A stretch of DNA of 64,000 bases from JAVVHH01 sp964657565 (GTDB lineage Bacteria; Pseudomonadota; Alphaproteobacteria; Acetobacterales; Acetobacteraceae). Below the pieces are notes generated by a model, which saw nothing but the letters and a program-made list of their open reading frames with translations, had not been told where the DNA came from and searched no databases. The stretch spans positions 1-64,000 of the forward strand of contig CAZZVQ010000012.1 in the NCBI GenBank assembly GCA_964657565.1, given 5' to 3'. Shown in pieces: positions 36,101 to 48,100 of the stretch. How positions within the stretch are numbered: position 1 is the first letter of the stretch; each line of letters opens with the position of its first letter. The translations under genes and the position numbers were made by a program.

Positions 36101-39100
36101 TCGGTGTGCGGCACGGCCGCTTCGACCACGGCGTTGCCGGCATCCGCGATCACCCGCACCAGGATCGTGCCGACCCCGGCGGTGCCGGCCGGCAGCGTCA
36201 CCGTCGCGCTGCGCAGGATGCCGCTGCCGCCGGCGATCGCGCCCGAGGCAGCCGGGTCATAGGCGATCAACTGGTCGGACAGCACGACGCCCGTGCTCTG
36301 GTTGATGACGACCACCTCGTCGTTGAACGCCGTCGTCACCGGCGCGCTGCCGTGGTTGGACGTCGTCCAGCCGATGGTCAGCGTGTCGCCCGAATGCGGG
36401 CTCCCGGGACCGACGTTCAAGCCGTCCACCGTCACGTCCGGATACGCCTGCAAGACGCTGGTCGTGGTCAGGGTGGCGGTGTTGTCCGTCCGCGCGTTGC
36501 CGCCTTCATACACCTGGCCGAAGGCGTCCGCCGTCACGGTCGCGACGATCGACCCGGTGCCGGCCGCGCCGTTCGGCAGCGTGAAAACCAGCTGCTGCGC
36601 CGCCGCACCGCCATTGCCGGCGATCGGCCCCCGCGCACCCACGTCGTAGTACACGTTCTGGTCCACGAGCGTCACGTTCGTGGAGGTGTCGACGATCCTC
36701 ACATGGCTGTAGAACGACGACGTGACCGGCCCGGCGCCGACGTTCACCACGTTCCAGGCGTAGGTCACCGTCTCCGACGACATCAGCGTGCCCCCGCTCA
36801 GCGGGCCCGCGGTGAGATTGCTGATCTGCACGTCCGGCAGCGCCGGCTGCGTCACGCTGACCGCGGCCGATGCGGCCACGTTGTTCGCGGTGTTGCCGGC
36901 CTCGTTCAGCGCGTTGCCGGCATTGGTCAGGACCAGGATGCGGTAGCTGCCGGGCGCCAGCCCCGCCGGCAGCGTCACGGTCAGGGCGCCGGTGTAGGAC
37001 GCACCCACCGCCAGCGGCCCGGCTTCGCTCACCGACCCCAGATAGCTCTGCGTGCCATCCAGCCCCGTGCCGGTCGCCACATACACCTGGTCGGTCCAGC
37101 TCGACCTTGCGGCGACCGGCGCCGACCCCGTGTTCGTCACCGTCCAGGTCACCGCCACGCTCTGGCTCGAAATGCCGCTGGCCGGCGCCGTGACCGCGCT
37201 CACCGCGAGGTCCGGATGCGTCACCGTGACGGCCGCCGATGCCGCGCTGTTGTCGGTCTCGCCATTCGCCTCGGCCACTTGGCCATACACATCCGTCACC
37301 ACGAAGAACCGGCCGCCCGTCGCGTCGGCCACCGTCGGCATGATGAACGTGACGGATTGTGCGTAGGAGCTCGCCGCCGCCAAGCCGCCGCCATGCCCGA
37401 TGTCGTACACCGCGAAGGTGGCCGGGTCGCTCAGCGTGCCGGTCGGCGCATAATAAACCCGGTCGGTCCACGACCCGGCCGCGGTTCCCGTCCCGTTATC
37501 CGTCACCGTCCAGGCGACGGTCACCGGCTGGCCCGGCTGCACCGCGGCCGGCCCGGTCACGCCGCTCACCTGCAGGTCCGGGCTCAGCAGCGACAGCGCC
37601 GCCGAAGCGCCGACATTGCCGGTGGTCTGCCCGGCGCGGTACACCTGGTTGTCGGCATCCGTGACCACGAGGATGTGGTAGCCGGTGCCGAACAGATTGC
37701 CCGGGAACGTCACCACCAGGCTGCCGCTATAGCTGCCGCCGACGGGCAGCGTGCCGAGATGGGCGAAGCTGCCGAGCACCGGGTCGCCCGCCTGCGGCGC
37801 CGTGGTCGATTTCGATAGGTAGACCCGGTCGGTCCACGAAACGACGTTGGTCGAGCCGGACCCGCCATTGGTCACCGTCCAGCTCACCGTCGCCGTTCCG
37901 CCGGAGGACACGCTGGCCGGCGCCGTGACGCCGCTGACATTCAGCGCCGCCGCCGGCGAGGTCACCGCGATCGGCAAGCCCGCCGAGGTCGCATCGGCCC
38001 GGCCGGTCGGCTCCGTCACCACCTGGCCGTAATCCGAGACCACGAAGATGTAGTATTGCCCCTGGGTCGACGCCGGCAGCGTCAGCGTCTGGCTGTTGCT
38101 GTATGACGCGCCGCTGGCGAGGTCGCCGCTATGCCCGAACTGGCCGAGCACGACATTGCCCGTGGTGCCCAGCGTCGCCGTCGGGCTCAGGATCACCAAA
38201 TCGTTCCAGCTACCGGCGGTCGTCGCACCGGCGCCGTTGTTCGTCACCGTCCAGGCCACGGTCACACCGGTCCCGCCCACGCCCGTCGTGGGCGCGGTCG
38301 CCGTGGTGACGAGGTCCGGGTAGAGGCGCAGCACCGAACTCGCGGTGATCTGCGAGACGTTGTTGGCGTAGGGATCGGTGGTGCCGCTGACGGCCTCGAT
38401 CACGGACCGGGCCGGGTCGACGGTGACCGCGATCTGCAGGGTACCAACGCCGGCCGCCCCGTCGGGCAGGACGAAGGAGAAATTGCGCAGCCGGGTCGCA
38501 CCGGCGGCGAGCGGACCGCCGGCATCCACCGTCGACTGGATGGTCAGATACTGATTGGTCGTGGAGTTGTAGACCGTGACTTGGTCGTTCCAAGTCGTCG
38601 CCGCGGTGGCGTCGCCCTGGTTCTGGTCGACCCAGCTGATCGTGACGGTGTCACCGGATTGCAGCGGCCTGGTATTGGTCACCTGTAGGCTGTTGGCCTG
38701 CACCAGCAGGTCCGGCGCCGAAATGAGCGTGGTGCTGGCGGTGTTGTCGGTGCGCTGGCCGGCTGGCAGCGCCTCGACCACCTGGCCGGTGCTGTCGGCC
38801 GTGACATCGGCCTGGAACTGCCCGGTGCCGTCCGTGCCGGCGGGCCAGGTGAAGGTCAGCGACCGTGTGGTCGAGCTGCCGGCCGCCAGCGGCGGCGAGA
38901 CCGTGTCGGATTGCAGCGTGATCACGTTCCCGGTCGACAGGTTCCGCACCCGGATCGACTCCGTGAACGGCACCGTCACGGCTGCCGTGCCGGCATTGGC
39001 CAGCGTCCAGCTGACGGTCACGGTCTGCCCGGCCGCATAGCCCGGCGACGGCGACAGCGCGACGTTGCTCACCTGCAGGTCGGGATAGGCCGCCAGCGTG

Positions 39101-42100
39101 GACGTGACCGTGGTCGAGGCGGTGTTGTTGGTGAAGGCGGTGCCGCCGGCGTTGGACTCCGTCACCGTATTGCCGCTGTCGGTCGTCACCGTCACCTGGA
39201 TCGAGCCGACGCCCGGGCTGCCATCCGGCAGCAGGACGGTCGCACTGCGGGCATAGCTCGCCCCGGCCGCCAACGCCCCGTTCGCGGCGGCGTCGTAGTT
39301 GAGCACGCGGGTGGCGATGATCTGGCCGGTGGTGGTGTTGGTCACCACCAGGCTGTCGGTCCAGGAGGCGTCGGTCGGCCCCGTCCCGGTATTGGCGTCG
39401 GCCCAACTGATGGCGAGCGTGCTGCCGGAGGTGATCGCGGCGCCCCCGGAGGCGACGACCGAGAGGCCGTTCACCTGCAGATCGGGCGCCTGGGCGGTGG
39501 GCAAGGTCGAGATCGGGATCGGCTGCTGGACCGGGACCGGATACAGCGTGAAATTATAGTTCGCCGCCTGCCCGCCGTCGCCGATGAACCCCTCGAGCAG
39601 CAGCGTGTAGGTGCCCGCCACGGGCAGGGTGATCTGGCCCGGGGAACTGCCGAAATAGGTTTCGAACACCTGGTTGTTGTTCGGATCGACCAGGCGCCAC
39701 ACCAGGTTGCCGCCGGAATAGCTGTTTTCCGCAACATAGATCTTGTCGCCGGCCGCGCCGGTGAAGCTGAACGCCTTGATGTCGCTCCCCGGCGAGAGCG
39801 CGCCGGCCACGGGCGAGCCCAACGTCAGCGGCGTCGCAGCGGCCAGGTCGAGCAGCCGGAAGCTGTAGGTGCCGGTCGCGTCGGTATTGGCGGTGAAACG
39901 CAGTGTGTAGGTGCCCGCCGCGAGTTGCACGGCCGGTGAGCCGCTGCCGAAATAGGTCCCGTCCGAGAAGTTGAAGGCACGGCTCGCGACCTGCCCGGTC
40001 GGCCCCGTCAGGGTCCAGTTCAGCGTCGAATTATAGGCCGATCCGCCGCCCACCGTGTTCGACAGCGCCGCCAACACCACGCGCGTCGGGGAATTCAGCG
40101 TGAAGGTGTAGGCGCTCGTCGCCCCGGCGCTGGGGATGCTGCCGTTCACCTGCTGGCCGAGCGTCAACGCGGCCGTGGTGACCGCCGGCGTCAGCACGTT
40201 GAAGCTGTAGCTCACCGCGCCGGTGTTATAGAGCGCGCCCTCGATGAACAGCCGATAGGTGCCGGTCGCGCCCAGCACTTGCGTGCCCTGCGTCGAGAAA
40301 TTGGTCGAGAACACCTGGTTGCCGGCCGGATCGATCAGCACCCAGTTGAGCGACCCACCGCTCGAGGAGACCGCATCGAAATAGACGCTCTGCCCGGCCG
40401 TGCCCTGGAAGCTGTAGGCCGCCGCGGCAGTGCCCGTGGACAGCGTGCCGGAGACGGGCGTGCCGAGCGTGAGCGCGGCCGCCGCGCTGCTGGCATCGAT
40501 GAGCTGGAACTGGTAGCCGCCCAGATGGTCGTCGGCGCTCGGGTGCGAGATGGTGACCGTGTACGTGCCGGCCGGGACGATGTAGGGCCCCTGGTCGCCG
40601 TAACTGTCGGGAACGGCGAAAATCTGGTTGCCGCCGGGGCCGGTCAGCGTCATCCGGATGTCGCCATCGGTGTTCTGCTGGTCGAACAGCAGCGCCGTCG
40701 CGTTCGGCACCACGACGGTGTAGGTCGCGGTCTGCCCGGGCTGGGTGAAGCTGCCGCTCACCACCGTATTCAGGCTGATCGTTCCGGTGATGTTGGTCAG
40801 CTGGTTCAGCGTCAGGCCCACGGCCACCGACCCGGTGCCCGCGTAGATGCGCCCTTCGACCAGCAGCGTGTAGCGCCCGGCGACCGTCGTCGTGAACCCG
40901 ATGTCGTTGTACAGCGCCGCGCCGGAGATCACCTGGTTCCCGGCGGGATCGAGCACCTGGATGTATTGGTAGCCGTTCCAGCCGCTGACGTTCGAAATGA
41001 AGAACGTCTGCCCGGCCGTCGCGGTGAACGCGTAGGCAAGGGTCTCGTTGGCCGGGTCGAGCGAGCCGCTCACCGCGGCGGCACCCGCGGTGAAGGTGAG
41101 CGGGGTTGCCGCCGCGAGATCGTCCAGCTTGAAGTTGAACGCGCCCGTGGTGCCGGAAGAGCCGCTGACCGAGAGCGTGTACGTGCCGGCGACCAGACGC
41201 AGCGACGGGCTGCTGCCGAGATCGACCGTATCGGAGTTGCCGAAGCTGCGGCCCGCGACGACGGTCCCGTTCGGTCCCGTCAACGTCCAGTTGAAGTTGG
41301 AATTGTTGGTCAGGCTGTCGAACAGCGCCGTCGTCGCCTGGGCGAGCGTGAATTGGTAGCGCTCGACCGCTCCGGCCGTCGCGATGGTGCCCGAGACCGT
41401 GCTGCCCAGCACGAGCGGGGAGACCGCCACCGTCGCCGGCGTCGTCGCGACCGTGACGTTGTCGACCTGCTGCGTCGCCGTCCGATAGTCGGTCAGCCCG
41501 TAGATCGCCAGCCGCGTCCCGTCCAGGAACAGGCCGCCGACGAATTGCTGGCTGATGACCGTCGTCGCCGTGCCGCCGGCCTCGGTCAGCGCGACGCTGA
41601 CCAGGCTGCCGCCGTCGGTCGCCGCCACGGTGATGGTCGCGTGGTCCCACTCGCTGGCGAGCAGGTTGAACCCGGGCGAGACCGAAACGATGGTCGTGCC
41701 GTTCCAGGTCAGCAGGACCGTGTTGTCCGCGCCGCGCAGGAAGGCGCCGAGACCCTGGGTCACCTGCGCCGGGTTGCCGAAGCCGGTGCTCGGCCCGGCA
41801 TTGCCCCAGTATGCGGTGTTGAGCAGCACCGCGCCGATGCCCGTCCCGCCGCCGTTGTCCCCGGCCGTCATGCGGAAGTCGAAATCGGCTTGCACCGTCG
41901 CGAACGGGCCCGCCGCCGCGGTCGCCGCGAAGTCGACCCGGTTGTTCTGGTACGAATTACTGGCCGAGGTCAGTTGCAGCACCTGCCCGTGCGAGTCGGC
42001 GCTGGACACCACCGTGGCGCCCGGCAGGTTCTGGTCGGTCGAGAGCGCATACGGCGTCCCGCTGCCGTCGAAGCTCTGGATGGCTGCACCGTTCGCGCCC

Positions 42101-45100
42101 GATTGCGGCGTTACCGTGACCTGGTAGCCGTTGCTGTTGTCGCCGTAGTACGGAGCGTCATCGTTGACCATTGCATAGATGTGCCCGGCCTGTGACAGCG
42201 TTATCGTGTGAGCAGAGCCGATCGCGAAGTAGCTGCTGGGCTGCGCGGCAAGGCTACCCATCAGGCCGCCGAGCGGGATGCTCGAACCGCCCACGCCATA
42301 ACTGTTCTGGTATTGATCGAAGGCCGTGGGGCCGTTGTTCAGGAAGGTGTACCCACCACGTTGGATCGCGAAGGCGGCCGTGCCGTCCGGGTTGAACGTC
42401 AGGCTGTTGATGTCGGAGATCCCGCCGACCAGGGATGCGAACCCGCTGGCTGCCAGCGTGTAGGTGCCCGCAGCGAAATAACCGAGATCCACCGGCGTCG
42501 AACTCGCCGCCGGCACGAACACGGAGACTGCGCCATTCGCCGTCGGCACCGGCAGCGGCACCGCCTGGATGGTCCCGGTGATCGCCGTGCCGTTGTCGAT
42601 CTGGCCCTCGATCGCCAGCAGGTAGGTCCCGGTCGAACTCAGCGTCACCGGCCCGGCGAGGCCGAGCGACGTCGGTCCGAACAGCTCGTTGCCGTAGGGG
42701 TCCAGCAGCCGCCATGCGACGCTGCCGGTGACACCCGCCGCCTCGAACTCCACCCGCTGGCCGGCCGTGCCGCTGAAGCTGTACAGCTGGGTCGCCGCCG
42801 CCGGGATGCTGATCGCCGTCGGCGTGCTGGCCGGCAACGCCGTCGCCTGCGCGGATGTCAGCAGGTTGAAGCCGAAGCTGCCCACCGTGTCGCCCGACCC
42901 CCGCACCGCCAGCGTGTAGGCGCCGGCCGCCAGCAGATACCCGTCATTGTTCTGGTTGTAGCCGTCCGCGCTGCCGAACGCCTGGCTGCTCACCACCACG
43001 CCGGTGGGGCCGGTCAGCGTCCAGTTCGTGTTGCTGTTGGTCAGCGCGTCGAACACCGCCAGCGTCTGGCTCGACAGGGTGAACGTGTAGTTCGCCGTCT
43101 GGCCGGGCGTGTCGATGCTGCCCGACACCGCGGTCCCCGGCGTCAACGCCGCATTCTTGTCGGTGACCGGTTGGACGGCGAAGTTCAATGTCGCGAAATT
43201 CGGGTCGTAGTAGACGTCGCCGTCGATCACCACCGTGTAGCGGCCGGTCAGCGCCAGCGTCTGCACGCCGAAACTCGGCAGGCTCCCCGCATAGATCGAG
43301 CCGTACAGATCGTTGCCGAGCGGGTCGAACACGCGCACGTAGACGCCGGTGGTGCTGTTGTAGCCAGTCTGGTCGAAATAGACCCGCTCGCCGGCCGTGC
43401 CGTCGAAGGTGAACAATTGGGCCGCATTACCGGTCTGCAGCGTCACCGGCACCACCGTGCCGGGCGTCAGCGCAACGGCGTCCGATTGCTGCAACAGGCG
43501 GAAGGCGAAATTGCCCGTCGTCGCCCCGGCGGCCGACACCGTCAGCGTGTAATTGCCGGCCGGGAGGTTGTTCAGGATCGGGTTGCCCCGGTTCGCATCC
43601 GAGTTGGTGAACGACCGGCCGGAGACCACGGTCCCCTGCGGCCCCGTCAGCGTCCAACTGAACGACGGATCGTCGATCTGGCTGTCGAAATACAGCGTCT
43701 GCGCCTGCGCCAGCGTGAACGTATAGGCCACCGACTGCCCGGGAACCGTGATGCTGCCCGACACGCCCTTCGGATCGAGCGTCACCAGCGACGCGTCGTT
43801 GCCGTTGCCGCTGCTGTCATGCGCGACCGTGCCGCTGCCCTCGTTGAACGACAGCGCGAGCGCGAGCCCGGTCTGCGGGCCGCTCAACGCGGTGTTCCAG
43901 TTCGACGCCACTTGGCTGCCGGTCAGCGCCACCGACCACACTCGGGCCTCGTCGATCGCGCCCTGGTAGGGGCTGAAGGCGCCGTTGACCTCCTGCGTGC
44001 CGCCGATCAGCAACGGGTTGCTGCTGCCCGGCGAGAAGCCCGCGCGCAGCGACCCATCGGTCACGTCGACACCGTTGATATAGATGTGCATCGCCCCGTT
44101 CGAGCGGTCGATGACCCCGCTCACCTGGGTCCATTGACCCGGCGTCACCACGCCGCCCGCGGTCTGGATTGTTTCTGATCCGTACTGGTCCGAGGTCGCC
44201 AGCAGGATCGAGCCGTTCGCGTTGAGCAACAGCCCGTAATCGCGCAGCCCGCCATCGGACTGCGTGCCGGCGCCCTTGTAGAAGATGGTATACCAGGTGG
44301 ACGGCAGGTTCGCCGGGTTGATCCAGGCCTGCAGCGTCACGTTACCCGTCAGGTCGAGCGACGGCGCATCCGGCACCGACACCACGGCCTGCCCGTTCAT
44401 CTGCACCGCGCTGCCGAACTGCCCCGCCGTCCAACTCGGGCTGGGCGCGGGGTTGGTGCCGAGCGTGAGCGGCACCGTCGCGGTGACGAGCGGGTAGATG
44501 ACGAACGAGTAGCTGGTCGGAACCGAGTTGAAGCTCCTTCCCTCCAGCAACAGCGTGTATGTCCCGGCATAGGTGAGCGTCGTGCTCGCGATGTCGGCGA
44601 AGTTGACCGGGCCGAACACCTGGTTGCCGTTCGGGTCGATCAACCGGAACGACGCGTAGTAGCTGCCGACGCCATTGGTCAGCGAGAGCGCGTGCAGGTA
44701 GATCGCCTCTCCCGCCGTGCCCTGGAACGTGAAGGCCGCCGTGGCCGCGCCGTCGGTCAGCGTGCCGGAGACCGGGGTCTGCAGCGTGATCGGCTGCGCG
44801 TCGGCCAGGTTGATGAAACGAAACGCGTACGTGTCGAGCGAGGCGCTGCTGTCCGTCACGGTGATCGTGTAGCTGCCCGCTGCGGCTGCAATCACCGGGT
44901 TGCCGTTGCCGAGGTCGTAGCTGTCGCCGTTGCGCAGGTTGCGCGTCACGCTGAGCCCGTTCGGGCCGGTCAGCGTCACCGTGATGTTCGAGTTGCCGGT
45001 CAGCCCGTCGAACACGAGCTCGGCCGCCTGCGTCAGCGTGAAGGTGTAGCTCTGGATCTGCCCCGGCACGGTGAACGCACCCGTGATCGTGCCCGCCAAC

Positions 45101-48100
45101 CCGGCATTCGTGCTCGAGACGGTCGTCGTCAGGTGGTTCGGACCCGTATCGGCCAAAGTTGCCGCGCCGCTTGCCTCGCTCATCGGCAGGAACAGCACCA
45201 GGTTCGCGCTCGGCACGCTTGCCGGCGAGGCGTACAGCGCGGCCGCCTGCGACGCGGTCAGCGCCGAGCCGTAGATCGCCAGATCCTGCATGGTGCCGAC
45301 ATACGCGTCCGCGCCGAACAGATTGGTCTCGGCGGACCCGCCGATCTGCAACGGGCCGGCGCTCTCCACGGCCTGTCCGGTGCGTAACCCGGACGATGCG
45401 GCCAGCGTCCCGTTCAGATAGATCGACAGCGCGCCCGTCACCCGGTCGAACACGGCGGTCACGTAGGTCCACTGGTTGGCGACGATGCTGCCGCTGGCAG
45501 TCTGCACGGTCTGTTCGCCGCTGGCATCGGCACTATCGAGATAGATGAACCCGGACGAGTTCAGCCAGACCGAATACGTGCGGCCGCCGGTGGTGCTGAA
45601 ATCGCCCTTGTAGACCAGCGATTGCCAGGTCGTGTTGAAGGAGGCCGGGTTCATCCAGAACGAGACCGAAACCTGGCTGCGCAGGTCGATCTGCGGGCTG
45701 GCGACCTGCACCGCCTCGTCACCGGTGAACGCCAGCGCCGAAGCGCCCTGCCCCGCCACGCTGACCGGGCCGACCACGGCCGGCCCGTCGATGGACGCCA
45801 GGGCCGTCGTGGTGTCCGTCTCTTTGCTCAGCTCGAAGCTGTAGCTCGCCGATGCGTTGGGGTCGTAGTAATACCCCGTGACGATGATCGTATACTGGCC
45901 AGAACTTGGCAGTGTCTTGCGGCCGAATGCCGAGAAGCTGCTGCTGCCGAGGAAGGTGTTGCCGAATGGATCGACCACCTTCCATTGCAAATACGAGTCG
46001 CTGTTGGACAGCGTGTTGAAGAACACTGCGTCGCCGGCCGCGCCGGTGAAGCGATAGAGCGCCGCGGTCTGCGGTGTCGCCGGGGTCGTCGCCGAGACCA
46101 CTTGCCCATAGCTGAACGCCGTCGCGGCGGCGAGATCCGACAGGCGGAAGCTGAACGACCCCGTCTGCCCGCTCCCGGCCGCGACCGTCAGCGTGTAGGC
46201 GCCAGGTCCGGCCACGATCACCCGGTCGTAGTCATTATAGAACTGCGCGCTGGTGATCGCCGTGCCGTTGGGGCCGGTCAGCGTCCAGGTGAAGTTCGAG
46301 TTCTGGGAGATCGCGTTGAAATACAGCTCGGTCGCGGCGCTTAGGGTGAAGGTGTAGTTGGCTTGCTGCGCCGGCGCGCCCACCGAGCCGGTCACCGTCG
46401 TTCCCAGCGTCAGCGCCGCGGTGGTGTTCACCACTTTGTCGACCTGGAAGCTGTAGGTCGAGGCGCCGCTGTTGTAGTATTGGCCACCGATCAGCAGCGA
46501 ATACGTGCCCGTCGTCGCCAGCGTCAGCGGCCCGACGCTGCCGAAGCCCTGGTTGAACACGCTGGCGCCATACTGGTCGATCACGCGCCACGTCAGCGAG
46601 CCGGCGCTGCTGGTCTCGTTGAAGTAGACGCTGTCGCCGGCCGTGCCGCTAAACTTATAGACGGCGGTGGCCGTGGCGGACGCCAGCGTCCCGCTGACCG
46701 TGTCGTTGTAGTTGACCGGCGTGCCGGAAGCGAGGTCCTGAACGACGAAGCTGTAGCTCTGGCCGGCGGTGGTGCCGACGACCCGCAAGCGATACGTGCC
46801 GGGCGCCTGCAGGAGTTCGGTATCGTTGGCGTAGAAATTCTGCGGGGTCACGACGCTGCCCTGCGGCCCGTCGAGCTGCCAGGTCGCACTGAGCGAGGTG
46901 GAGTACGGCGTGGTCAGCGGGTCGAAATTGATCCGCGTCGGCGTGTTGATGGTGAAGACGTAATCGTCGGTCTCGTTGGCGGCCGCCAGCGTGCCGCTGA
47001 CCGTCTGCCCTAGCGTGATCGCCGTCCCGGTCAACGCCGGTACGCTCACCGGTCCGCTATTGCTGATCGACAATGCATAGGTCGCCGGCGCGGTGTTGCC
47101 GATATAGCCCTCGACCAACACCGTGTAGGTGCCCGCCACGGTCAGCGTGATCGGGTTGGTCGTGGAGAAGCTCTGCTGGACGATCTGCTTGCCGTAGGGA
47201 TCGAACAACCGCAGCCCGATAGTGCCGCTGCTCTGCGTGCCGTTGAGCGTGATCTGGTCGCCCACCGCCCCGGTGAAGCGATAGAGCGTGGTCTGCGTGC
47301 CGGGCGCGGAGGCGGCGCCGCTGGCCCCGGCATCGCCGAGCGTGCCAGTGATGGCGTTGCCATAGGCGATCGGCGTCGCCGTCGCGAGGTCGAGCAGCCG
47401 GAACGCGTACGGCGCCGTCGCCCCATTCTGGCCGGAGACCACCAGCGTATAGCTGCCGGGCACCAGATCGAGCCGCGTGTTCGACCCGGTCGACTGCCCA
47501 TCGGCGGAACTGAACGAGGTCTGGTTGGCCAGCGTGCCGGACGGGCCCGTGAGGCTGTATTGCAGGTTGGAATTATTGGTCAGGCTGTCGAACACGGCCG
47601 CCGTCTCGGACGTGACCGAGAAGGTGTAGGTGTTGAGCTGCCCCGGCTGCGTGATCGTGTTGGTCACCGTCTGGCCGAGCGTCAGCGCCTGCGTCGTATC
47701 GGCGTCGGAATAGACCGTGATGGAGAAATTGGTCGGCGCGCTGGCCGCCGTTGGGTCGCCCTCGACCAGCAGCGTATAGGCGCCGCTGGTGGTCAGCGTG
47801 AGCTGCTGCCCGCTGCCCGAATAGGTGTAGTTGCCGCCCAGCAGGTTCCCGCTGGGGTCGAGCACCCGGTAGACGTAGTCGCCGCCGCCCTGCGGCTGCA
47901 CATAGATGCGCTGGCCGGCGGTGCCGTCGAACTGGTAGGCGTTGGTGGAATTGCCCGGCGACAGCGTGTCGTTCACCGCGGTGTTCGGCTGGATCGTCGG
48001 CGCCGTCGACAGGTCGAGCAAGCGGAAGCTGTAGCTACCGGTGTAGCTGTTGTTGCCGCTGACCGTCAGCGTGTAGGTTCCGGGAGCAGCCTGATAGCTA